DNA of 18,329 nucleotides, from assembly GCA_025966335.1 (NCBI GenBank), contig JAICRS010000029.1, forward strand, positions 1 to 18,329, written 5' to 3'. The DNA is from Nocardioidaceae bacterium. Lineage in GTDB: Bacteria > Actinomycetota > Actinomycetes > Propionibacteriales > Nocardioidaceae. The number at the start of each line of letters is the position of its first letter. Position 1 is the first letter of the stretch. Under the pieces are notes generated by a model. That model was not told where the DNA came from. It worked only from the letters and a program-made list of their open reading frames with translations, and did not search any database. Shown here piece by piece: positions 1-7,064 of the stretch. Position numbers and translations under genes: made by a program.

Positions 1-2145
1 CATCTGGTCGATCACCGAGCTCATCGCACCTTGGAACTCCTCCTGGTCCATCACGGTCGCGTCCGGACGATCGGCGATCGCGTCCTCGACGTCGCTCTGG
101 ACGGCGGCCACATCGGCACCGTCCTCGACGATGACGACCGTCGTGCCCACCAACCGTTGGGGGTAGAACGTCGTGTGCGCCGCACCGGTGACCGTGTACG
201 CCGTGTTCACGAAGCCCTTGCCGTCATAGACGCCTTGGATCTCCAGCTGCACGTCGCGTGCACCGGGGAAGTCGCCGGTGATCGTGTCACCGAGGGACCA
301 TCCGTGCTCGGCGGCGAGGTCCTTGCGGACCAGCGCACCGTCGTCCGACAGCTCGCCCGCGTCACCCTCGACCATGCCCAGGTCCAGCGCTGCCTCGACG
401 GTCGCCGGATCCACCGAGGTGAAGTCGGCGTTGTCGCCGGCGAACCTTCCGGTGCCGAAGCCGGTCGGGGACACGATCTCCACACCATCGACCTGACGCA
501 CCGTGGTGACGACCTCCGGGCTGAACCCGGGCGACTGGCTCGTCGGGGTCAGGACGTAGAGGTCTGCGTTGGTCGACCGGGTCAGGACGTCGGAGAACGA
601 GGCCTTCAGCGACGCGGCGAAGACAGACACGGTCATCACGAGGGTGAGCCCGATGACCAGCGCCATGGCTGTCGAGGCCGTGCGCTGGGGGTTGCGCATG
701 GCGTTCTGCCGGGCCAGCTCACCCGGCACGCCGACCGCGCGCAGCGGCCAGCCCACCACCGCCGCGAGCGCCCGCATGAAAACGGGGGCCAGGGTGGTCA
801 CACCGAGCGTCGCCGCGACCACACCCACCGCAAGGAACGCGGACGAGGCTGACCCCAGCAGCGCGAGCAGCATGCTCGCGACACCGCCGGTGGTGAGGAC
901 GGCACCGATGGCGATCCGCAGGCGCGAGAACCGACGGGCCGTCGGTGCCGCGTCACGCAGAGCCTCGACCGGCAGGACCCTGGTGGCCCGCCGGGCAGGC
1001 GACACCGCGGCGACCACCGTCGTCAGCGTGCCGACCAGCAGCCCGATCAGCACCGTGCGTGGCTCCAGCGTCGTGGTGAGCGCCGGCATCGTGAAACCGA
1101 ACACCTCGAACAGGCTCGACAGACCGTGCGCCAACGCGACCCCGAGTGCGACGCCGATCGCGGACGCGCCCGCTCCGAGCACCACCGCCTCGGCGAGGAT
1201 GGTCCGCAGCACCTGGCGGCGCGTTGCGCCGATCGCCCGCAGCAGGGCGAGCTCCCGGGTGCGCTGGGCCACCTGCATCGAGAAGGTGTTCCAGATGATG
1301 AACGAGCCGACGAAGAGTGCGATCCCGGCAAAGCCGATCAGCATGGTGGTGAAGAAGCCGAGCCCGTCCTTGACGTCTGCGGCACGCTCCGCGGCGACCG
1401 CATCGCCGGTCAACGCTTCGAGGCCGGCCGGCAGCGTGGACCCGACGCGATCGGCCAGCTCCTCCGGAGTGACACCTTCGTCCGCCCCGATGATGATCGT
1501 GTCGAAGACGCCCGTCTCGCCCATCAGACGCTGAGCGGTCGGGAGCTCGAAGAAGGCCGTGGTCGATCCGCCGAGGTCGTCCGCGCCGCCGAACCCGGCG
1601 ATGCCCACCACAGTGAAGCTCTCGTCTGCGCCCCGGAAGAGGATCCGCACGGTCGACCCGATCTCGAGGTCGGCCTTCTTGGCGGACGACGCGTCGATGA
1701 CCACCTGGTCGGGCCCTCGCGGCGCGTGACCGGAGCGGAGGGTGATGTCGCCGCGGAGACCGGGGTCGACACTGAGGTTGGTGCCGACCGTCGGCGCGCC
1801 GTTGGGCTGGATCGGCTTGCCGTCGGGGTCGGTGATCAGTGCGTAGCCCTCGACCCTGCCTTCGGCGGTTGCGACCCCGTCAACTGCCATGACCTTGTCG
1901 AGTACGTCGACGGGCACGGGCGGTCGTTCGTTCTCCGCGACCTGGTCATCGTTGACGCTGACGGCGCGGACGACCGTGTCGGAGCCGCCCTCGACGCTCG
2001 CGAAGAGGTCGTCGAAGGCGCGCTGCATGCTGCTGCTGAGCATCAGCGTGCCGCTGAGAAAGGCCACTCCGAGGGCGATCGAGGTGGCGGTGAGAATGAG
2101 CCGGAGCTTGTGCGCCAGCATTCCCCTGATCGTTGCAGTCAACAT
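1..2145 (-). CDS. FtsX/MacB-type ABC transporter permease (C-terminus cut off by window edge)
   Basis: Membrane subunit of an ABC exporter of the MacB/FtsX (type VII) kind, which uses ATP hydrolysis in the cytoplasm to drive movement of large extracytoplasmic domains rather than simple pore transport. The reading frame is open from ATG 2145 to base 1, giving 715 residues. One TM segment lies near residues 13-35 (start MLTATIRGMLAHKLRLILTA). A long extracytoplasmic MacB_PCD-like domain follows to about 255, then an FtsX core with three TM segments at about 257-385 (it contains LALLRAIGATRRQVLR). A second half begins near 475 (LARQNAMRNPQRTAST, then a TM) and continues into a second extracytoplasmic domain. 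The last FtsX core of about 130 residues lies outside the window. GGGAG 7 nt before the ATG is the ribosome site, inside the 3' end of the ATPase gene; only 2 nt separate the two genes. The substrate cannot be read from sequence. Family assignment is firm. Confidence 0.93.
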   Translation of the reverse strand, partial: MLTATIRGMLAHKLRLILTATSIALGVAFLSGTLMLSSSMQRAFDDLFASVEGGSDTVVRAVSVNDDQVAENERPPVPVDVLDKVMAVDGVATAEGRVEGYALITDPDGKPIQPNGAPTVGTNLSVDPGLRGDITLRSGHAPRGPDQVVIDASSAKKADLEIGSTVRILFRGADESFTVVGIAGFGGADDLGGSTTAFFELPTAQRLMGETGVFDTIIIGADEGVTPEELADRVGSTLPAGLEALTGDAVAAERAADVKDGLGFFTTMLIGFAGIALFVGSFIIWNTFSMQVAQRTRELALLRAIGATRRQVLRTILAEAVVLGAGASAIGVALGVALAHGLSSLFEVFGFTMPALTTTLEPRTVLIGLLVGTLTTVVAAVSPARRATRVLPVEALRDAAPTARRFSRLRIAIGAVLTTGGVASMLLALLGSASSAFLAVGVVAATLGVTTLAPVFMRALAAVVGWPLRAVGVPGELARQNAMRNPQRTASTAMALVIGLTLVMTVSVFAASLKASFSDVLTRSTNADLYVLTPTSQSPGFSPEVVTTVRQVDGVEIVSPTGFGTGRFAGDNADFTSVDPATVEAALDLGMVEGDAGELSDDGALVRKDLAAEHGWSLGDTITGDFPGARDVQLEIQGVYDGKGFVNTAYTVTGAAHTTFYPQRLVGTTVVIVEDGADVAAVQSDVEDAIADRPDATVMDQEEFQGAMSSVIDQM

Positions 2146-2147
2146 GG

Positions 2148-2912
2148 TCAATCTCCCAGCTTCTTCATGTACTCGAGGACCTCGTCGGAGGTCGGATCGG
2201 CCATCTCGTCGACGATGTCGCCGTCGGAGAGGAAGAGCACCCGGTCGGCGTGCGCGGCCGCGACGGGGTCGTGGGTCACCATCACGACCGTCTGGTCGAG
2301 GTCCCGGACTGCGTGCTGCAGGAAGCGCAGGAGCTCTTCGCCCGACCGCCGGTCGAGGGCACCGGTCGGCTCGTCGGCGAAGACGATGTCCGGCTTGGTG
2401 GCCAGGGCCCGTGCCGCGGCGACCCGCTGCTGCTGACCGCCGGAGAGCTCCGCCGGGCGGTGCGAGAGCCGGGGGCCCAGACCGACGGTGTCCACGATCG
2501 ATTTCACCCATTGCGGGTCCGGCCTGCGGCCGGCGATCCGGGACGGCAGCGCGATGTTCTCGGCCGCCGTCAGCGTCGGCATCAGGTTGAACGCCTGGAA
2601 GATGAACCCGATCCGGTCGCGCCGAAGCAGAGTCAGCTGCTTGTCACTCATCGTGGTGATCTCGACGCCACCGATCGAGATCCTGCCCTCGGTGGGCCGG
2701 TCCAACCCGGCGAGCACGTGCAGCAGGGTCGACTTGCCCGACCCGGAGGGACCCATGATCGCGGTGAACCGCCCGGCGGCGATGTCGACGCTGACGTCGT
2801 CGAGGGCGAGGACGCGGGCGTCGCCGACGCCGTACGCCTTGGTGACGCCGACGGCGCGGGCCGCCGTGGCGGTGGTGGTCGGCTGGGTGAGCGGTGGGGT
2901 GAGGGTAGACAT
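2148..2912 (-). CDS. ABC transporter ATP-binding protein, MacB/LolD-type
   Basis: Cytoplasmic nucleotide-binding subunit that powers the adjacent FtsX-type permease. At 254 aa it has the normal family length. Visible motifs are Walker A GPSGSGKST (residues 54-62), Q-loop Q106 in FIFQAFNLMPTLTAAEN (typical of the MacB/LolD/FtsE branch), signature LSGGQQQR (156-163), Walker B IVFADEPTGALD (176-187) and H-loop H214 in VMVTHD. The first 15 residues are a Thr/Pro-rich tail with no recognised function. Start ATG 2912 is supported by AGGAG 7 nt upstream. The gene follows the CPBP protease by 73 nt and precedes the permease by 2 nt, so the three are almost certainly co-transcribed. In related loci such pairs export peptides or lipoproteins, or act as detoxification/sensing modules for antimicrobial peptides. 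Which applies here is unknown. Confidence 0.96.
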   Translation of the reverse strand: MSTLTPPLTQPTTTATAARAVGVTKAYGVGDARVLALDDVSVDIAAGRFTAIMGPSGSGKSTLLHVLAGLDRPTEGRISIGGVEITTMSDKQLTLLRRDRIGFIFQAFNLMPTLTAAENIALPSRIAGRRPDPQWVKSIVDTVGLGPRLSHRPAELSGGQQQRVAAARALATKPDIVFADEPTGALDRRSGEELLRFLQHAVRDLDQTVVMVTHDPVAAAHADRVLFLSDGDIVDEMADPTSDEVLEYMKKLGD

Positions 2913-2985
2913 GCGGTGACTCCTGGTTCCAGAGGGTTGGGGGCGGTGTGGGTGCGCGGAGAGCCCGTGTGTGCGACGGGGTGGC

Positions 2986-3786
2986 TCAGCGCAGCACCAG
3001 AGCGAGCAGCATCAGGCCGAGCACGACGGTCTGGGCGCTGTGCACGGCGATGCTGAGCAGCGCGCTGCGGTACCGCTTCGAGGGGTAGGACTGGTAGAAG
3101 GTGTCGAGCAGGTTGGCCGGGATGCTCCACGGGGTGTGCAGGTGGTAGAGCCCGAAGAGGACGCCGTTGGCGACCCAGTCCCGGCGCCCGAAGATGCCCT
3201 CCATGCGCGGGAGGAGCAGGCCACGGAAGAGCAGCTCCTCGCCGAGTGCGGTGTTGAGGACCATCATCACGAGCGTCAGGGCGAACCAGGGCCAGTTGCC
3301 GGAGAAGAACTCCTCACCGGCGGACGACTGCAGGAAGAGCCCCATGTCGCGGGTCGCGGGCATCGGTAGCTTGGGCAGCATCTCCTTCACCGCCACCGCG
3401 GCGATCAGCGGAATGGTGAGCAGCCACAACCAGCCACCGCGGCGGCCGCTGCGCGGACTCTGCGGTGCCCTCAGCCACAAGGCTTCCTTGAGGACGGCCC
3501 AGCGGAGGGTGCCCTGTTCCCGGTGCACAAGCCCCAGCACGAGGAGCATCTGCCAGAACAGTCCGGCGGTCAGGCTGACCACGATGGCTCGAGGCCACGC
3601 GGACGAGCCGTCCAGGATGCCGGCGAGCCATGGGGCGACCAGCCAGGCAAGAGCGGCCATCGGGAGGGCCGCCGCGGCCCAGGTGCCGACGATTCCCTTG
3701 AGCGAGTACTGGCGGGGCGCGGTCGCGTCGGGCTGTCCCGGATCGGGGAGGCGCGTCGCCGCGCCGGCGTGAACGGAGTTCGTCAT
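2986..3786 (-). CDS. CPBP family intramembrane glutamic endopeptidase
   Basis: Predicted integral-membrane protease of the CPBP (Abi/Rce1-like) family, 266 aa. Family members cleave within or next to the membrane, for example processing prenylated or small peptide substrates, and some give self-immunity to bacteriocins. The catalytic signature is intact: motif 1 GEELLFRG (182-189, Glu-Glu and Arg188), motif 2 FGLYHLH (211-217, His215) and a third conserved His (His249 in AVHSAQ). About six to eight hydrophobic segments are visible, at roughly 32-56, 68-87, 119-134, 167-180, 205-218 and 245-265. ATG 3786 is preceded by AAGGA at suitable spacing. The gene lies 39 nt after a 50-aa ORF and 73 nt before an ABC ATPase, so a role in maturing the small protein or in protecting the envelope is reasonable inference, not proven. 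Confidence 0.93.
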   Translation of the reverse strand: MTNSVHAGAATRLPDPGQPDATAPRQYSLKGIVGTWAAAALPMAALAWLVAPWLAGILDGSSAWPRAIVVSLTAGLFWQMLLVLGLVHREQGTLRWAVLKEALWLRAPQSPRSGRRGGWLWLLTIPLIAAVAVKEMLPKLPMPATRDMGLFLQSSAGEEFFSGNWPWFALTLVMMVLNTALGEELLFRGLLLPRMEGIFGRRDWVANGVLFGLYHLHTPWSIPANLLDTFYQSYPSKRYRSALLSIAVHSAQTVVLGLMLLALVLR

Positions 3787-3825
3787 GGCGGTGTCCTTGG
3801 GGAGGGGAGGGTTCGGGTCGCGGGC

Positions 3826-3978
3826 TCAGGAGCGCGGAAGCGTGAGGACCCGGGAAGAGGCGAGGGGGCGGCTCGCGTGCTCCCGGCTGAACTCGCCGGC
3901 GTAGTAGCCGTTGTGCTGGTGGTACGGCGACCGGATGTAGGTGCCGCGTTCTTCTTCGACTGAGATCGAGGCGGGCAT
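3826..3978 (-). CDS. Small Tyr/His-rich protein (50 aa), first gene of protease/ABC operon
   Basis: Unrecognised 50-aa ORF, starting MPASISVEEERGTYIR, with a polar core SPYHQHNGYYAGEFSREH and a basic/Leu tail ending LTLPRS. It has no cysteine, no TM segment and no Sec signal peptide. Support for its being real: a near-perfect ribosome site (AGGAG, 7 nt before ATG 3978), G or C in about 43 of 50 third positions, and placement as promoter-proximal gene 39 nt before the CPBP protease. The opposite-strand reading of this stretch lacks comparable features. It could be the leader/core peptide of a processed pheromone or bacteriocin, a small adaptor of the protease, or an unrelated regulatory protein. 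No peptide-modifying enzyme is in view, so a modified RiPP is not supported. Function unknown. Confidence 0.7.
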   Translation of the reverse strand: MPASISVEEERGTYIRSPYHQHNGYYAGEFSREHASRPLASSRVLTLPRS

Positions 3979-4109
3979 CGCGAGCTCCTGGGCTGTGGTG
4001 CTCCGGAGAGTCGGAGCTGTTGGTTGACGCTCTCGACGGTAGGAGCGGGAACACCTGTGGCGCGTCGTCGAAAGGCCGTCTCGTCAGGGGTCCGAAGCGA
4101 CGATCTCCG

Positions 4110-4127
4110 GTCCTACTTTGGTAGGAC
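4110..4127. promoter_or_regulatory. Perfect inverted repeat, candidate response-regulator operator
   Basis: GTCCTACTTTGGTAGGAC has two exact 7-bp arms around a 4-bp centre (TTTG). It sits in the 182-bp divergent promoter region between the small-protein/CPBP/ABC unit and the histidine kinase, 33 bp before the kinase GTG. An isolated half-site GTAGGA occurs at 4039-4044, about 60 bp before the small-protein start. NarL-type regulators bind such dyads, so autoregulation and control of the divergent unit by the 5321 gene is the simplest reading. This is inference. Confidence 0.55.
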
Positions 4128-4148
4128 GCCGCCGCGGTCAGCCGGCAG

Positions 4149-4154
4149 TACGTT
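4149..4154 (+). promoter_or_regulatory. Candidate -10 box for a leaderless kinase transcript
   Basis: TACGTT fits the actinobacterial TAnnnT -10 consensus and ends exactly 6 nt before the GTG start of the kinase gene at 4161. No Shine-Dalgarno sequence is visible before that GTG, and a TAG in the same frame at 4122-4124 excludes a longer protein with another start. Together this suggests that transcription begins at or next to the GTG (leaderless mRNA). The inverted repeat at 4110-4127 would then overlap the -35 region. Confidence 0.4.
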
Positions 4155-4160
4155 GAGTAC

Positions 4161-5324
4161 GTGTTCCAGCTCCGGACGCTCCTGACCCGGTACGGCATCG
4201 ACGCGCTCATCGTTGCGGTGGCTGCCGCCAGTGTCGTCGGCACGCCGTTGCGCGAGGACGCCCAGCGTCCGGACGGCGCGTTGTTGTGGCTCGAGACTCT
4301 GGGCCTTGCGTTGGTCGCGCTGGTGCTCCTGCTGCGGCGGCGTTGGCCGTTCGCTGCTCCGGCGGCCACATGGCTGCTCGCCGCGCTTCTCTCGTTCCTC
4401 GACGGCCGGCTCGTGGTGAGCCAGCCGGGCATCATCCTCGCCGGGATGGGTGCCGCGTTACTGCTCGGCAACGTGCGCAGCGACCGGCAGGCGCGCACCG
4501 GCCTCGCCATCGTGCTCAGCGCTGCCGCGATCGTGGTCTACAACGACCCGCTCCACTCGACCGGCGACTTCTTCTTCACCCCGGTGCTGTTCGTCACCGG
4601 CTGGATGGTGGGGTTCGCCCTGCGCGGCCGGGCGGAGCAGACGGAGGCGGCGGAGCAACGGGCTGCCCTCGCCGAGCACGAGCGCGAGGTGGCCGCGCGC
4701 ATCGCCGTGGCCGAGGAGCGCAGCCGCATCGCCCGCGAGCTGCATGACGTGGTGGCCCACGCGGTCAGCGTGATGGTGCTCCAGGTGGGGGCGGTCCGCC
4801 ACCGGATGCCGGACAGCGAGGCCGAGGACCGTGAGGCGCTCAAGAACGTCGAAGAGGCCGGTCGCGCCGCGCTGGCGGAGATGCGCCGGCTGCTCGGCGC
4901 GATGCGACGTGACGGGGAGCAGGCGGAGCTGCAACCCCAGCCGGGTCTCGGTGGCCTCGACGCGCTGCTGTCCGACGTACGAGCCACGGGCCTTGACGTG
5001 CGGCTGCAGGTGCACGGCGAACCGGTCGACCTGCCCCCCGCGCTCGACCTGTCCGCCTACCGCATCCTGCAGGAGGGGCTCACGAACGCCCTCAAGCACT
5101 CGGGCGCCCAACACGCCCAGGTCGACGTGACGTACGGCGACCGCGACCTTCTCGTCAAGGTGACCGACGACGGCTGCGGGCACGTTTCCTCCGACGGTCT
5201 CGGCCACGGCCTCGTCGGGATCCGCGAACGCGTCAAGATCTACGGGGGCGACATGTCCGCCGGCACCGAGAACGGACGCGGCTTCACCCTGAGCGCGCGA
5301 CTGCCGTTGCGGGACGGTGGATGA
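4161..5324 (+). CDS. Two-component sensor histidine kinase, NarL-partner (HisKA_3) type
   Basis: Membrane-bound sensor kinase of 387 aa, DesK/LiaS-like in architecture. The N-terminal half has about five to six hydrophobic segments (residues 12-27, 42-58, 65-80, 88-103, 113-127, 138-154) with almost no extracytoplasmic loop, so it probably senses the membrane or a partner protein rather than a soluble ligand. A linker helix (about 157-185) leads to the dimerisation/phosphoacceptor region RIARELHDVVAHAVSVM with His195. The HATPase domain follows, with N-box EGLTNALKHS (305-314), G1 DDGCG (336-340) and G2 GHGLVGIRER (348-357). The start is a GTG without a ribosome site. The stop overlaps the regulator gene (ATGA, 4 nt). 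It is divergent from the CPBP/ABC unit, the usual arrangement for sensor pairs that control such transporters. Confidence 0.95.
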   Translation: MFQLRTLLTRYGIDALIVAVAAASVVGTPLREDAQRPDGALLWLETLGLALVALVLLLRRRWPFAAPAATWLLAALLSFLDGRLVVSQPGIILAGMGAALLLGNVRSDRQARTGLAIVLSAAAIVVYNDPLHSTGDFFFTPVLFVTGWMVGFALRGRAEQTEAAEQRAALAEHEREVAARIAVAEERSRIARELHDVVAHAVSVMVLQVGAVRHRMPDSEAEDREALKNVEEAGRAALAEMRRLLGAMRRDGEQAELQPQPGLGGLDALLSDVRATGLDVRLQVHGEPVDLPPALDLSAYRILQEGLTNALKHSGAQHAQVDVTYGDRDLLVKVTDDGCGHVSSDGLGHGLVGIRERVKIYGGDMSAGTENGRGFTLSARLPLRDGG

Positions 5325-5992
5325 TGAGCATTCGCGTGCTCCTCGTGGACGACCAGTCGATGGTCCGGGCGGGTCTGCGGATGCTTCTCTCCGACCAGCC
5401 CGACATCGAGGTCGTTGCCGAGGCAGGCAACGGCCTGGAGGCGGTCGCCCAGGCCGGGCGCTTCCATCCGGACGTCATCCTGATGGACATCCGGATGCCC
5501 GAGCTCGACGGTCTCGAGGCCGCCCGACGCACCCTCGGAGCCGATCCATCGGTCCGGGTGCTGATGCTCACCACCTTCAACCTCGACGACTACGTGTACG
5601 AGGCGCTGCGCGCCGGTGCCAGCGGGTTCGTGCTCAAGGATGATCCGCCCGAGCAGCTCATTGCCGCAGTGCGGACCGTTGCCGCCGGTGAGGCGCTGCT
5701 CTCGCCCGCGGTCACCAAGCACGTGATCCAGCACTTCACCCGACAACGACGACAGCCGCCGCCGGCGTCGGTGCAGACGCTCACCGAGCGCGAGCTCGAC
5801 GTCCTCCGCCTGATCACGCGTGGCCTGTCCAACGCGGAGATCGGCAAGGAGCTGTTCATCAGCGACACCACCGTGAAGACGCATGTGACGCGCGTGCTCC
5901 AGAAGCTGGACGTTCGTGACCGGGCCCAGGCCATCGTGATGGCTTACCAGTGTTCTCTGTTCGACGGGTCGGACACACCCCCGGGCCGCTAG
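5321..5992 (+). CDS. NarL/LuxR-family DNA-binding response regulator
   Basis: Response regulator of 223 aa, cognate to the kinase directly upstream (4-nt overlap, start ATG 5321; a second ATG follows at 5324). The receiver domain (about 4-120) has the acidic pair Asp10/Asp11, phosphoacceptor Asp56 in VILMDIRMPELDG, Thr84 or Thr85 in LMLTTFN and Lys106 in FVLKDD, all the residues needed for phosphotransfer. A linker rich in Arg, Gln and Pro (about 140-150) joins a LuxR-type HTH (about 153-208), with TERELDVLRLI and the recognition helix around SDTTVKTHVTRVLQKL. Expected to bind dyad sites such as 4110-4127. Its stop TAG is shared with the convergent acetyltransferase through the palindrome CTAG. 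Confidence 0.96.
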   Translation: MMSIRVLLVDDQSMVRAGLRMLLSDQPDIEVVAEAGNGLEAVAQAGRFHPDVILMDIRMPELDGLEAARRTLGADPSVRVLMLTTFNLDDYVYEALRAGASGFVLKDDPPEQLIAAVRTVAAGEALLSPAVTKHVIQHFTRQRRQPPPASVQTLTERELDVLRLITRGLSNAEIGKELFISDTTVKTHVTRVLQKLDVRDRAQAIVMAYQCSLFDGSDTPPGR

Positions 5993-6567
5993 CGGTCGGT
6001 GCGGCGCCACTCGTCGGCGAGCAGCGCGTAACCGACGCCGTCGAGCCACTCCCCGGACCGGTGGAGGGACTCACGGACCGTGTAGAGCTCGCGGCGCATC
6101 CCGACGCGCTCCATGAGACGCCACGACGCATCGTTGCCGGCGAAGCAGTTGGCCGTCACCCTGCGCAGCCGGAGGTCCTCGAAGCAGAGCCGGATCAGCT
6201 CCCGAACCGCTTCGGTGGCGTACCCGTGGCCGGCGTGGTCGGGGTGCAGCACCCAGCCCAGCTCTGCCTGGACACCGCGGGCCTCCTTCACGACCTCTGC
6301 CTGGGCCCAGGCGTCGTCGAGCTTCAGCATCAGGTCACCGATCACCTTGCCGTCGAGCTGGACGACGATGGTCCTGGCGAGGCTGTCGGGGGCCTCGAAC
6401 TGGGTGCAGTACTCCTCGAGGGTCGCGGGCGCGCGGGTGATCCAGTGGTTGACGCTCTCGAGCCGGCGGAACTGCCAGGTCGCCTCGAGGTCGTCCGGGG
6501 TCGCGGGCCGGAGGGTCAGCCGGTCGGTGTGGTCCGGCCAGGTGATCGCGTCGAGCGGGCTGGTCAT
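5989..6567 (-). CDS. GNAT family N-acetyltransferase (RimJ/RimL-like)
   Basis: Cytoplasmic acetyl-CoA-dependent N-acetyltransferase, 192 aa from ATG 6567; the frame also permits GTG 6573, adding two residues. The RimJ/RimL-like pattern is clear: N-terminal TDRLTLRPATPDDLEA, a central strand ELGWVLHPDHAGHGYATEAV (motif A, pyrophosphate-binding GHGYAT), and motif B CFAGNDASWRLMERVGMRRE near the C-terminus. Members acetylate ribosomal-protein termini, antibiotics or small amines; the substrate cannot be told here. No good ribosome site precedes the start. The ATG instead overlaps by 4 nt (ATGA) the end of the frame-0 reading of the small ORF upstream, so translational coupling is possible. The 3' end overlaps the stop of the convergent response regulator by 4 nt, leaving no room for a terminator. 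Confidence 0.92.
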   Translation of the reverse strand: MTSPLDAITWPDHTDRLTLRPATPDDLEATWQFRRLESVNHWITRAPATLEEYCTQFEAPDSLARTIVVQLDGKVIGDLMLKLDDAWAQAEVVKEARGVQAELGWVLHPDHAGHGYATEAVRELIRLCFEDLRLRRVTANCFAGNDASWRLMERVGMRRELYTVRESLHRSGEWLDGVGYALLADEWRRTDR

Positions 6568-6583
6568 GTGCACATCGTGGCAG

Positions 6584-6770
6584 TCATCGCCAACGGTCTC
6601 CCTTCGCGGTCACGAACTGCTGCCACACGTGCCGCCAGGGAGTCACCGCAAGGACGACCAGGACCAGTGAGCCGCTGACCACAACCTCCTGTGCTGCGCA
6701 TGAGATCGAGGCGGTAGAGCGGTAGGTCGGCGGTGTCGGTGGCTGTGCGATGTGCGGTGAGGGTCGACAT
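6584..6770 (-). pseudogene. Small single-TM membrane protein gene with apparent frameshift
   Basis: ATG 6770 has a good ribosome site (AGGA, about 7 nt upstream) and opens a frame with strong GC3 bias: MSTLTAHRTATDTADLPLYR, then LDLMR. After the codons around 6701-6685 that frame (open to 6564) loses the bias and becomes Cys/Gly-rich. The +1 frame takes over with high GC3 and encodes a hydrophobic helix VVVSGSLVLVVLAV, then TPWRHVWQQF and a basic tail ending at TGA 6584-6586. Joining the two gives a sensible ~61-aa protein: soluble N-terminus, one TM, basic amphipathic end. The break lies at ACAGGAGGTTG. It may be a decayed gene, a sequencing error, or (less likely) programmed frameshifting. 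The alternative is that the unshifted 68-aa ORF 6564-6770 is real, since it overlaps the acetyltransferase ATG by ATGA. Confidence 0.45.
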
Positions 6771-6806
6771 GGGGGTGTCCTGATGTGGTGGCGCTGGGAA
6801 CTGCGG

Positions 6807-7064
6807 CTACGACGGCATCCCGGCGGCTGGGTCGGGGGAGTCGACGGTCCTGACCGAGAGGAGGGTGGCGCCGAGGTCGCGCACCTTGGCGAGCAGCCCG
6901 TGCAGCTCCGCCTGGTCGGCCACGACTCCGCGTAGAGTGGTCGTGCCGTCGTCCTCGCGGCACAGCGTCAGACCGCCGAACCAGGTCGACCAGTGCTCGT
7001 CGAGGTGCCCCTCGAGCCGGAGCTCGTAGTGGGTGGACGCGTGGGGTGTCGCTCGCGTGCTCAT
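6807..7064 (-). CDS. Conserved-looking small soluble protein (85 aa), last gene of DUF4386/DUF2306 operon
   Basis: 85-aa acidic protein without TM segments or signal peptide. Its body reads THYELRLEGHLDEHWSTWFG, then GLTLCREDDGTTTLRG and VVADQAELHGLLAKVRDLG, ending TLLSVRTVDS. I recognise this layout as a common uncharacterised actinobacterial protein of about 80-90 aa: a two-stranded start, an aromatic W..WF turn, an acidic G-T-T-T-L hairpin, then a helix. It has no known activity. ATG 7064 overlaps the stop of the DUF2306 gene by 4 nt (ATGA), so it is translated by coupling; no separate ribosome site is needed. A longer in-frame reading back to 7379 exists but lies inside the DUF2306 gene and is rejected. 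Confidence 0.8.
   Translation of the reverse strand: MSTRATPHASTHYELRLEGHLDEHWSTWFGGLTLCREDDGTTTLRGVVADQAELHGLLAKVRDLGATLLSVRTVDSPDPAAGMPS

Noticed and set aside
1126..2436. Long plus-strand open frame (436 codons) opposite the permease
   Set aside because: It is antisense to a clear FtsX/MacB permease and ABC ATPase, has no recognisable domain, and is rich in Arg/Gly/Asp/His as expected from a shadow frame in GC-rich DNA.
3826..3978. The 50-aa ORF as a class I/II lanthipeptide or other modified RiPP precursor
   Set aside because: It has no Cys, no recognisable leader motif, and no cyclase, radical-SAM or YcaO enzyme in the window, so only an unmodified or protease-processed peptide is considered.
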